Part shown: positions 50,381 to 57,601 of the stretch, one piece after another
Layout: each line of letters starts with the position of its first letter
Position numbering within the stretch: the stretch's first letter is position 1
Assembly (NCBI GenBank): GCA_964384945.1
Contig: CAYLMK010000005.1
Span: forward strand, 1 to 64,000
Origin: S015-6 sp964384945
GTDB taxonomy: Bacteria > Desulfobacterota > DSWW01
Reading direction: 5' to 3'
Length of the DNA stretch: 64,000 bases
The notes under the pieces: generated by a model
The model's database searches: none
Told to the model about the DNA's origin: nothing
Seen by the model: only the letters and a program-made list of their open reading frames with translations
Program-made: the position numbers and the translations under genes

Positions 50381-50841
50381 GGCTTGGGCGTTTCCATCGT
50401 GTCTGCCGGATCCCCGAGGCCCTCCGTCCCGCCCTGGGAAGGCCCCCGCGCCCGGTGATCGAAGCGGGAGGGATACGTGCTGCGAAGCACCTCCCGGACG
50501 GCCTGCACCAGTTCCTCGATGTTCCCCTTCTTCTCCACAAAGGCCGCTGCGGCATCCACGAGTTCCGGATCCGCGTATTCGGTCGAAAAGCTGTGGAGGA
50601 TGAAGGGCAGGCAGGGTATGCGATTGGCGAGTTCCTCGGCCGCGCGGAACTCCTCCAGCCCGGGCAACTCGTCGTCCAGGATCAGGAGATCCAGGGAGCA
50701 TTCCTGCCTGCTGATTCGGCGGAGATCGTAGCCGTTCTCGGCGAGCGCCACTCCATACCCGGCGGCCAGGAACTCACGCTCGAGAAACCGACGAATACGC
50801 GGGTTTCGCGCTGCGATCAGAATCTTGAATCTTTCCCGCAC
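50377..50841 (-). CDS. Degenerate receiver-like protein, first gene of the long operon
   Basis: A 154-residue receiver-fold protein. It keeps the phospho-acceptor Asp in LLILDDELPG, but the acidic pair that binds magnesium is changed (LIAARNPR in place of a V-D-D-E type start), and the conserved Lys is in VEKKGN. So phosphorylation may be weak or absent. The C-terminal 30 residues are Pro/Gly-rich. It begins with GTG 50841; GGAGG lies upstream, and a sigma54 promoter sits 39 bases before the start. It overlaps the kinase gene by four bases. Confidence 0.78.
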   Translation of the reverse strand: MRERFKILIAARNPRIRRFLEREFLAAGYGVALAENGYDLRRISRQECSLDLLILDDELPGLEEFRAAEELANRIPCLPFILHSFSTEYADPELVDAAAAFVEKKGNIEELVQAVREVLRSTYPSRFDHRARGPSQGGTEGLGDPADTMETPKP

Positions 50842-50879
50842 GATTCCGGCACCTCCACCATCGGAACAGCCGGCATTAG

Positions 50880-50895
50880 TGCAACCAGTATGCCA
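50880..50895 (-). promoter_or_regulatory. Sigma54 promoter of the long operon
   Basis: The minus strand reads TGGCATACTGGTTGCA, an excellent -24/-12 match. The start of the first receiver gene is 39 bases downstream. The TTTACAGCCTGTAAA site is centred 116 bases upstream, the same spacing as at 40055 and 35557. Confidence 0.8.
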
Positions 50896-51003
50896 TCAGG
50901 GCGAGAGGGAAAAGGGAGGAACGCAGACCCGCAAAACCGAATGGATCAGACCGGTTACTCAAGGTCCGGGAGGGAGCAAGGCGAGGAAGGGATGTCAGGC
51001 CTC

Positions 51004-51018
51004 TTTACAGCCTGTAAA
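51004..51018. promoter_or_regulatory. Candidate sigma54 enhancer site TTTAC-N5-GTAAA
   Basis: TTTACAGCCTGTAAA is palindromic apart from the centre base and differs at one position from the site at 40178-40192. It lies between the activator gene and the sigma54 promoter of the long operon, and is the most plausible enhancer for the NtrC-family activator encoded right beside it. Confidence 0.68.
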
Positions 51019-51117
51019 TGAGGGAAGCATCGGCCCGTTCCGCGGACTCCTGTCCGGAATGACACAGAAGGCTGGACCGTCAAGGTCCCGGGACTGACGC
51101 ATGGGGAAAGGCCGGCG

Positions 51118-52560
51118 CTAGGCATCTTCGTCTCGCTCGACCCGGGTCCGGATCTGGATCTGGTACTTGTCGATCTTCGAAAGGAGGGTGGGGCGCGAGA
51201 GCCCGATCAGCTTCGCGGCGTGGCTTCGATTCCCGTCGGTGATGTTGAGCGCCTCGGTGATGACGATCCGGGCGAACCGGTCCATGAGTGCGTCGAAGAG
51301 GTGACCTTCCGCAGGCGGGGTGCGAAGCATTTCGTTCACCCATTTTCGCATCGCCGCCTCGATGGTCGCGGACTCCGGCGCCTCGCCCGAGGTTCTCTCG
51401 CGAATGGCGCGCGAGACGTCCTCCGGTCCGATCGGAACGCCGCGGCTGAAGATGAGGGCCTTCTGGAGGGTATTGGCCAGCTCCCGAACATTGCCCGGCC
51501 AATCGTCGCGCAACAGCGTTTGCTTGGCCTCCTCCGTGATTCCCGGGTTCTCCACTTCCATCTCCAGCGCAAACCGGTTCAGGAAGTACTCGGCCAGGAG
51601 TCCGACGTCCTCCTTTCGCTCCCGCAGAGGGGGGAGTTGCAGCGTCACTACCTTCAGACGGTAGTACAGATCCTCCCGAAATTTTCCCTCCTGGAGGGCC
51701 TTCTCCAGGTTGCGGTTCGTGGCGGCGATGATGCGGACGTCGACCGGGATGGGCTGCCGGCCCCCCAGCCGCTCGATGCTCTTCTCCTGCAGGAGCCGGA
51801 GAATCTTCGCCTGGATGCTGAAGGGCATGTCGCCGATCTCGTCCAGAAAGACGGTGCCGCCGTTGGCCTGCTCGATCTTGCCCATGCGCCGATGAGCGGC
51901 CCCGGTGAAGGCGCCCTTCTCGTAGCCGAACAGTTCGCTTTCGAGCAGCGTGTCCGGGATGGCGACACAGTTGATCACGAGAAAGGGCTTGTCCGCCCGC
52001 AGGCTGTGCTGGTAGATGGCGCGGGCAACCAGTTCTTTCCCGGTTCCGGACTCCCCCCGGATCAGGACCGTGGCGTCCGTGGAGGCGACCCGCCCGATGG
52101 CCTTGTAGACCTCCTGCATGGCCCGGCTCTTCCCGACGAGGGCCTCGGAGGCCCCTGACGCGGGAAGCGCGTCCATCTCCACCTTCGAGCGCATCAGACG
52201 CGCCGACTCGAGGACCTGATGGATCAGGGCCAGCATGTCCGTGATCTCGAAGGGCTTCGTCACATAGTCGAAGGCCCCTGTCTTCGTGGCCTCGATGGCC
52301 GTCTCCGTAGTGCCGTGGGCGGTCATGATGATGACGGAGAGCTTGGGCTCCAGATCGTGGATCGCCCGGAAGGCCTCCAGGCCGTCCATGCCGGGAAGGC
52401 GAACATCCATGATGACCAGATCCGGCACCTCCCGCTTCACCAGGGCGATGCCGTCCTCCCCGCTCGATGCGGTACGGACCGTGTGCCCTTCCTCCTTGAG
52501 GATCTTCTCGAAGCTCTGCCGAAGCTGCGCATCGTCGTCGACGATCAGGATTTTTCCCAA
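51118..52560 (-). CDS. NtrC-family sigma54-dependent response regulator
   Basis: A 480-residue activator. The receiver domain (1-120) has DDD, Asp52 in VIMDVRLP, Thr in MTAHGT and Lys in YVTKPF. The AAA+ domain (about 145-380) has Walker A GESGTGKE, the sigma54-contact loop GAFTGA and Walker B VFLDEIGD. The C-terminus is a Fis-type helix-turn-helix (DGNRSHAAKLIGLSRPTLLSKI). It would bind enhancers and activate sigma54 RNA polymerase; I infer that it reads the TTTAC-N5-GTAAA sites. It overlaps the end of the kinase gene upstream by 16 bases, marking a two-gene regulator operon. Confidence 0.95.
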   Translation of the reverse strand: MGKILIVDDDAQLRQSFEKILKEEGHTVRTASSGEDGIALVKREVPDLVIMDVRLPGMDGLEAFRAIHDLEPKLSVIIMTAHGTTETAIEATKTGAFDYVTKPFEITDMLALIHQVLESARLMRSKVEMDALPASGASEALVGKSRAMQEVYKAIGRVASTDATVLIRGESGTGKELVARAIYQHSLRADKPFLVINCVAIPDTLLESELFGYEKGAFTGAAHRRMGKIEQANGGTVFLDEIGDMPFSIQAKILRLLQEKSIERLGGRQPIPVDVRIIAATNRNLEKALQEGKFREDLYYRLKVVTLQLPPLRERKEDVGLLAEYFLNRFALEMEVENPGITEEAKQTLLRDDWPGNVRELANTLQKALIFSRGVPIGPEDVSRAIRERTSGEAPESATIEAAMRKWVNEMLRTPPAEGHLFDALMDRFARIVITEALNITDGNRSHAAKLIGLSRPTLLSKIDKYQIQIRTRVERDEDA

Positions 52561-54029
52561 GATTCGCCCTCCCGGCAGGGCAGTGTGATCACAAAGGTTG
52601 TACCCACACCTGCCTCGGATGTAAGGCTCAAGGAGCCGCCGTGCTGTTCGATGATCCTTGCCGCGATGCTGAGACCCAGGCCGGTGCCCTCCTCTTTTGT
52701 ACTGAAAAAAGGCTCAAAGACCTTCTCCTGGAGCTCCGCAGGGATCCCAGGCCCGTTATCGCTGATACGGACCACGGCCGCAGGACCCGCGGGTTCCTGC
52801 CATTGCTCCTCCTCCTCGATGGTGACCGTCCCGCCTTCCCCCATGGCCTCACAGGCGTTGATCAAGATGTTCACGAAGACCTCCTTGAGCTGGTCCGGGT
52901 CGGCGAGGACCTCCGGGAGCGGGTCGGTGCGCCTCAATGCGATCTGCACTCCATAGGACTTGAATCGGTGGCGGAGCAGCTGAAGGTCCATATCGATCAC
53001 CTCCGAGGGGCTGATCCGTTGCATCCTGAGCTTCGAGGGTCTCGCGTATTCCAGGAAATTCCGGATGATGGTGTCGAGATGTCGGGTTTCCTCGGAGATG
53101 ACCTCCAGATCCTCTTTCTGGCTGGGAGCGAGGTCCAGGGAACGTTCGAGGGAGAAAAGCCTCATCTTGATCGAGGTCAGGGGGTTCCGGATGCTGTGGG
53201 CCACGCCGGCGGCCAGCCTGCCGACCGTGGCCATCTTCTCCGTCTGGAGAAGCCGGGTCCGGCTCTTCTCCAGTTCCAGATGGGTCCGGTCCGCATCGTG
53301 GATGAGGCCGCGCACCCCGCGCCGGAGCGCCTTGACCTCGTCTCCGGAAGGCCGCCCCGATCCGAACCGCTCCGCTTCCTCGATGAGGCCCCGGATGGGC
53401 CCGAAAATCTGGCTCAGGAGCACGAAGGCCAGCGTCAGGGAGAGCACGGTGCTCAGGAGGATTGCGCCGGCCGCAGCGGCCCGCATCCAGGTGACCCTCT
53501 TCTGGCCCTGTCTCTTGGTATTCTCGAGCCGTTTTGCCTGGATGGCCTCGTAGCCTTCGCAGGTAGCCAGGATCTCGTCGAAATAAGCGCGCACCTCGGC
53601 ATGCCGGGCCCGGCCTTCCTGCCGACTTCCCGACCGGTAGAGATCGATGACTTGGTCCTTCGCATGGACGTACTGGTCATAACGCTCCCTGATCCGATCG
53701 AGGGTCGACCGGTCCTCCTCTGTTCCGGCCGACCTCAGGGCGGCCGCCAGGAGATTGCGAAAGGCCGTCCGCTGCTCCTGCAGTCTTTCGAGCCATTTCG
53801 CATCCCCGTCCATGAAGTAGTAGGAGACGAACCCCTTCTCCTTGATCAGCGCCCGCAACAGGGCGTCGGTTTGCTGGGAGACGGCCATCTCGGCTTCGAT
53901 CGACCGCACGAGCAGCGACTCCATCTCGAAGGTGTACCAGATCATGACCACGCCTCCCAGAAGGGTGATCATGGCGAGGGAGGCGAGAATCAGGAGGGTT
54001 CGAACACGCAGGCTGGACCACCACGGCAT
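52545..54029 (-). CDS. Sensor histidine kinase, partner of the NtrC-type regulator
   Basis: A 494-residue membrane kinase. Two helices (VRTLLILASLAMITLLGGVVMIWYTF and AAAAGAILLSTVLSLTLAFVLL) enclose a periplasmic helical domain of about 140 residues (like a four-helix-bundle sensor). A HAMP-like segment is followed by His in GVAHSIRNPLTSIKMRL, N box NILINACEAM and G boxes DNGPGI and FSTKEEGTGLGLS. GGAGGATCC precedes ATG 54029. The activator gene follows with overlap, so they form a cognate pair. It is divergent from the universal stress gene at 54272. Confidence 0.93.
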   Translation of the reverse strand: MPWWSSLRVRTLLILASLAMITLLGGVVMIWYTFEMESLLVRSIEAEMAVSQQTDALLRALIKEKGFVSYYFMDGDAKWLERLQEQRTAFRNLLAAALRSAGTEEDRSTLDRIRERYDQYVHAKDQVIDLYRSGSRQEGRARHAEVRAYFDEILATCEGYEAIQAKRLENTKRQGQKRVTWMRAAAAGAILLSTVLSLTLAFVLLSQIFGPIRGLIEEAERFGSGRPSGDEVKALRRGVRGLIHDADRTHLELEKSRTRLLQTEKMATVGRLAAGVAHSIRNPLTSIKMRLFSLERSLDLAPSQKEDLEVISEETRHLDTIIRNFLEYARPSKLRMQRISPSEVIDMDLQLLRHRFKSYGVQIALRRTDPLPEVLADPDQLKEVFVNILINACEAMGEGGTVTIEEEEQWQEPAGPAAVVRISDNGPGIPAELQEKVFEPFFSTKEEGTGLGLSIAARIIEQHGGSLSLTSEAGVGTTFVITLPCREGESWEKS

Positions 54030-54143
54030 GGCAGAGGATCCTCCGGCACACACAACGCCACACGAGACCATCCGAATAGTACGAGAGCGCGTCAACGGAG
54101 TCAAAAGCCGGGGGTCATGAGCGGGTCCCCTTTTCAGGGCCTC

Positions 54144-54159
54144 TGGCATAACGGTTGCA
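54144..54159 (+). promoter_or_regulatory. Sigma54 promoter
   Basis: TGGCATAACGGTTGCA matches the -24/-12 consensus, 112 bases before the universal stress protein gene at 54272. No clear TTTAC-N5-GTAAA site is found at the expected distance upstream, so the activator contact is less certain here. Confidence 0.72.
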
Positions 54160-54271
54160 AAATAGCGGGGAAGCCGTTATCTTCTCGCACCCCGGGCACG
54201 AGGGAAGAAGACGGTGCGAACGATTTTCGCGCGCGCGGCCGCGGAACCGCAAGGAAGAAAGGAGAAAAAGG

Positions 54272-54730
54272 ATGAAGGCATTTGAAAGGATCTTGTTTCC
54301 TGCCGACCTGTCCGAGGTTTCCCGGAAGATCGTTCCTTACGCGACCCTGATGGCGCGGACCTTTCAGGCCAAACTTCATCTGCTGTTCGTGGCTCGCTTG
54401 TTCAAGTATTACGACAACATCTATGTTCCGCCGGTATCCATCTGCCAGTTCGAGAATGAAATCGTAAAGGGAGGCAAACGCCGGCTGGAAGAGTTCATCC
54501 GGGAGCACTTCGAGCAGGGATCCGTGTCCGCGGCAAAGGTCGTTCCCGGCGATCCGGGCGAGGAGATCGTACGCTACATCAAAGAGGAGGGGATCGATCT
54601 GGTCGTCATGGGAACCCACGGACGGAAATCGATCGACCGGGTCCTGTTCGGCAGTGTGGCCGGTTACGTTGTCCGGATGTCGCCCGTCCCGGTCATGACG
54701 GTCAATCCGTACAGGATGACGACACCCTGA
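54272..54730 (+). CDS. Single-domain universal stress protein
   Basis: A 152-residue UspA protein. It starts FERILFPADLSEVSRKIVPYA and has the nucleotide-binding pattern MGTHGRKSIDRVLFGSVAGYVVRMSPVPVMTV, the complete G-x2-G-x9-G-S/T consensus, so it probably binds ATP. GAAAGGAGAAAAAGG precedes ATG 54272. A sigma54 promoter upstream puts it in the same putative stress/transport regulon. It is divergent from the sensor kinase gene of the sigma54 activator pair. Confidence 0.93.
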   Translation: MKAFERILFPADLSEVSRKIVPYATLMARTFQAKLHLLFVARLFKYYDNIYVPPVSICQFENEIVKGGKRRLEEFIREHFEQGSVSAAKVVPGDPGEEIVRYIKEEGIDLVVMGTHGRKSIDRVLFGSVAGYVVRMSPVPVMTVNPYRMTTP

Positions 54731-54773
54731 AAAAAGACTCCCCCTGCATCCGATGATACGGGCGCAGGGGGAG
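54730..54773 (-). terminator. Intrinsic terminator, minus strand
   Basis: ACTCCCCCTGC (54737-54747) pairs with 54764-54773, and on the minus strand the stem is followed by a T-rich tract (54735-54730 are all A on the plus strand). It would end the transcript of the small membrane protein gene at 54853-55059. Confidence 0.7.
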
Positions 54774-54852
54774 AGAGTATTCCTCGAGAAGGCCTTCGTT
54801 TTCGCAGGTCGGCCTGCGGCTTGATCCTCTGCGGAGTTTCGTTTCAGCAGGG

Positions 54853-55059
54853 TCAGGCCCGGCCGGCCGGGGCGTGCGGAAGATGCATCCCGTGCTTGCC
54901 CAGCGTGTCACGGCCTCGCGCATTCCACCGGGCGGCCAATCGCTCCACCGCGAAGACGAACAGCCGCAGGGTGAGATAGACCGCGAAATAGGCCAGAATG
55001 ATCAACGGAACATAAACGCTCAGGGCCATATAGAAGGGAACGGTCGGCTCCGGGTACAT
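54853..55059 (-). CDS. Small membrane protein (68 residues)
   Basis: A 68-residue protein with one long membrane helix (FYMALSVYVPLIILAYFAVYLTLRLFVFAVE) and a basic C-terminal tail (RWNARGRDTLGKHGM). GGAGG lies eight bases before ATG 55059. A sigma54 promoter (55114-55129) precedes it and an intrinsic terminator follows, so it looks like a single-gene transcript. Function unknown. Like the small proteins at 35664, 35815 and 43660, it may assist a transporter of the regulon (inference). Confidence 0.75.
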   Translation of the reverse strand: MYPEPTVPFYMALSVYVPLIILAYFAVYLTLRLFVFAVERLAARWNARGRDTLGKHGMHLPHAPAGRA

Positions 55060-55113
55060 GGCGTTTCCTCCTTTGTGCGGGTTCTGTCCGGTTTGCTGCT
55101 GCCTGCGTTTATA

Positions 55114-55129
55114 CGCAACCCGGATGCCA
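55114..55129 (-). promoter_or_regulatory. Sigma54 promoter
   Basis: The minus strand reads TGGCATCCGGGTTGCG, with GG and GC correctly placed. It is 55 bases upstream of the 68-residue membrane protein gene. A palindrome at 55271-55287 lies further upstream but with a different spacing (about 150 bases). Confidence 0.7.
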
Positions 55130-55270
55130 GGTTTCCGGCAATCCGCCCGAGCGGCAAGGGTTAGAAGGTTCGCTTGAAAAAGATGAGGCTTTCAGAAGGG
55201 TTGGGCCTCCTGCGGCCCCTTCGTCGCAAGCCGCACATGCCCCGGCGGCGGACACGGCTTGTCGGATTGG

Positions 55271-55287
55271 TGTAAAGCGCTTTTACA
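55271..55287. promoter_or_regulatory. Palindrome TGTAAAGCGCTTTTACA
   Basis: Nearly perfect inverted repeat built from the same half-sites as the other enhancer candidates but in the reverse order (GTAAA-N5-TTTAC). It overlaps the stop of the cytidylate-kinase-like gene and is centred about 150 bases from the sigma54 promoter at 55114. Either a variant enhancer or an mRNA stem. Confidence 0.4.
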
Positions 55288-56062
55288 TTCTGGAAGGGCT
55301 CTGTTTTCCATGGGATTGGATCAGGCCCCTGCCCTGCATGGCCCGGGCCACGACATCCACGATGAGGTCCATCGAAAGCGTTCCCTGATTCAGCACCAGG
55401 TCGTACAGGTTGGGGTTGTTGATGTCCTCGTTGAAGTACTTTCTGAAGAACGCTTCCCGTTCCGCATCGAACAGCCGAATCCTGCGGACGGCTTCCTCTC
55501 GGGACAGATGATAGAAAGAGGCCACCTGCTCGCCCCTCCAGGCAAGGGGCGCCACGATCCGGATGTGAAAACCGTTCGCCAGATCCTGCGCGATCTTGCA
55601 GGCCCCCCGTCCGACGACCACGGCGTGACCCTTCTCGCAGACACTGCGGATCACGCGTACCATTCTCTGGAAGACTTCGTCTTCCACCGGCCATTTTCCG
55701 AGAAGCGCATCCATGTACCTGGCGATCTTGGCCCTGGTTCCGCTTGTCAGAAGATCCGCAAGGCGCTTGTTCATTCTCATGTCGGATGCGATCCGGCTGA
55801 CGATCTCCTTGTCGTAGAGCGTCCACTTCGCCTCGGAACCGTCCATCCGGTTCAGAGACTCGGCAAATCGGAGCCCGGTTTCCAGGGCCATGCACCCGTA
55901 TTGCCGGCTGATCGTCAGGAAGGGCTTCCCCGCCGATCGCTTCCGCCGCTTCTCTTTCTCCCATTCGGCAAGCATGGCTCCGATCTGCTGATCTTTCTCG
56001 CGTTCCGTATAGAGGCGAAACACCCCAAATCCCAAAGGGCTCTTCCTCGTCTTGATCGCCAT
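55283..56062 (-). CDS. Cytidylate-kinase-like protein
   Basis: A 259-residue protein of the cytidylate kinase-like family (P-loop kinases of uncertain substrate). It has the family's strand-loop PFLTISRQYGCMALETGLRFAE, where the usual glycine-rich loop SGG is changed to CMA. Later parts match better: VVVGRGACKIAQDL, HIRIVAPLAWR and the C-terminal YDLVLNQGTLSMDLIVDVV. The altered loop may lower or change ATP binding. ATG 56062 has AGGAGG eight bases upstream, while the frame continues open to 56194 without a domain. A sigma54 promoter lies about 90 bases upstream. Confidence 0.82.
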   Translation of the reverse strand: MAIKTRKSPLGFGVFRLYTEREKDQQIGAMLAEWEKEKRRKRSAGKPFLTISRQYGCMALETGLRFAESLNRMDGSEAKWTLYDKEIVSRIASDMRMNKRLADLLTSGTRAKIARYMDALLGKWPVEDEVFQRMVRVIRSVCEKGHAVVVGRGACKIAQDLANGFHIRIVAPLAWRGEQVASFYHLSREEAVRRIRLFDAEREAFFRKYFNEDINNPNLYDLVLNQGTLSMDLIVDVVARAMQGRGLIQSHGKQSPSRM

Positions 56063-56150
56063 CTGTCCGTCCTCCTGAAAGGTCCGATGCCGCGCAAACC
56101 GGCCTTTCCTTCCGCCGCCGGAAGGCTCCCGTCCTGTGCCACGCACTGTG

Positions 56151-56166
56151 AGCAACAACCGTGCCA
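56151..56166 (-). promoter_or_regulatory. Sigma54 promoter
   Basis: The minus strand reads TGGCACGGTTGTTGCT, a full match to the -24/-12 consensus, about 89 bases before the cytidylate-kinase-like gene. A degenerate enhancer-like site is centred 124 bases upstream. Confidence 0.76.
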
Positions 56167-56282
56167 TGCGCGAAGGCCCGCCGGGCGCGCGCAAGAAACG
56201 TGAAAAAGCGCTCGCAATCTCAATATCTCAATACCCCGGAGGCCGGGGGGACGCCCGCGCGAACGGATTCCTGTCGATGTCC

Positions 56283-56297
56283 TTTACACTTTGAAAA
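56283..56297. promoter_or_regulatory. Degenerate enhancer-like site
   Basis: TTTACACTTTGAAAA keeps one full TTTAC half-site and a partial second half (GAAAA for GTAAA). Its distance to the sigma54 promoter at 56151 (124 bases) is about 8 bases longer than in the three good cases. Weak candidate. Confidence 0.35.
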
Positions 56298-56306
56298 GAA
56301 GCCGGC

Positions 56307-57581
56307 CTACAACGATTCCTGGATGTGAATGCACAGGTCGGCGAGCCGGTTCGTGTAGCTGCCGTACTCGTTGTCGTACCAGCCGAAGATCTTTGCATGC
56401 GTGACCGGCACCCGAAGCATGGAATCCGGAAGGCCCCTCAGAACCGTCTCCGACAACCCCGGAATCTCGGTCAGGTCCAAGGACAGGAATCCCGTGCGGG
56501 TGTGCGTTTCACACCCTTCGATGATCACGGCCGCCGGATCCCCGATGAGATCCGAGGAGACATTCTGCTCCAGGGTGAACCGGAGCAGCCCCCTCTGCTT
56601 GCCGGCCGCGGCGTCCCGGTAGAGGTCGTTCAGCACCTCCTTGGTAATGTTGCTGCCGCCGTCCTCGAGGATCCTCGACTGAAACGTGACGTTCAGGATG
56701 ATCAGGGATTCCGTGGGGATGGGAATGCGCACGGAATCGGCCATGAACCCGATCTCCCGGATCTCGGGCAGAACCGTCTCGAGGGCCTGGGCCGCCCCCG
56801 TAGAGGTGAGAATGATATTGTTCAAGGCGCTTCGCGTCTTGCGCAGGTCGCCGGTACCCGCCTTGGGCACGGAATCGAGGATGCTTTGGGTGTTCGTTGC
56901 CGCGTGCACCGTGGAGAGGGAGGCCGTCAGGAGGGTCTTGGCCTGAAAGCGCTCCAGCAAGGGCAGGATCATGTGGGCAAGGGCGGTGGTCGTGCAGGAA
57001 GCGGCGGAGACAAGGGCGTGCCGCTGCGGATCGAACCGGGTGTGGTTGATGCCGTAAATCAGGCTCACAGCATCCCCGGGCATCTTTCTCGAACGGTCCT
57101 TGATCTTGAAGGGCGCGGAGTTCACCACCGCCCGGGCACCGGCTAGCAGGTGTCCCCGAATCGACCCGGAGGGCCGGTCCGGCTCCGCCGTGGGGTCGTT
57201 GAAGCTCCCCGTGCACTCGACGACGATCTCCACGCCGAACTCCCGCCAGGGGATCTCCCGAGGGTTGCGGTGCTCCCGCAGGACGGTCACCGGAATCCCG
57301 TCGATGCGAAGCTCCCCGCGCCCTTCCTCTACGATTTCGATGATCCTTTCCGCCCTGCATCCGTACAGGAACCGATGCAAGGGGCCGTAGGTGGAGTCCT
57401 TTTCGATCGACTCGGCCACGTCCTTCAGGCCTCTGCCCACCTGCCTCCCCTGGTTCACGACGATCCGGTCGAAGCTGCGCCGCGCGATATGATTCCAAAG
57501 GGTGAGCTTGCCGATCCGGCCGAGGCCGTTGATCCCGAGGACGCGTCCCGGGGAGCCCCTTTCCGGCGACGGTGCGTGCAT
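56307..57581 (-). CDS. Long glyceraldehyde-3-phosphate dehydrogenase-like enzyme
   Basis: A 424-residue protein, about 90 longer than classical GAPDH. It keeps the NAD-binding start GINGLGRIGKL, the catalytic Cys in SAASCTTTALAH, the phosphate-binding GAAQALETVLPEI region and the C-terminal WYDNEYGSYTNR. It would convert glyceraldehyde 3-phosphate to 1,3-bisphosphoglycerate, but the usual SNASCTTNC is altered (SAASCTTTA) and the extra length is spread in insertions (PTAEPDRPSGSIRGHLL), so a relative with another acyl-phosphate or aldehyde substrate is possible. ATG 57581 has GGGAGGAG upstream. It follows the PPDK-like gene closely (about 20 bases), so they are one operon. Confidence 0.85.
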   Translation of the reverse strand: MHAPSPERGSPGRVLGINGLGRIGKLTLWNHIARRSFDRIVVNQGRQVGRGLKDVAESIEKDSTYGPLHRFLYGCRAERIIEIVEEGRGELRIDGIPVTVLREHRNPREIPWREFGVEIVVECTGSFNDPTAEPDRPSGSIRGHLLAGARAVVNSAPFKIKDRSRKMPGDAVSLIYGINHTRFDPQRHALVSAASCTTTALAHMILPLLERFQAKTLLTASLSTVHAATNTQSILDSVPKAGTGDLRKTRSALNNIILTSTGAAQALETVLPEIREIGFMADSVRIPIPTESLIILNVTFQSRILEDGGSNITKEVLNDLYRDAAAGKQRGLLRFTLEQNVSSDLIGDPAAVIIEGCETHTRTGFLSLDLTEIPGLSETVLRGLPDSMLRVPVTHAKIFGWYDNEYGSYTNRLADLCIHIQESL

Positions 57582-57601
57582 GATCTCTCCTCCCGTCGGT
57601 T

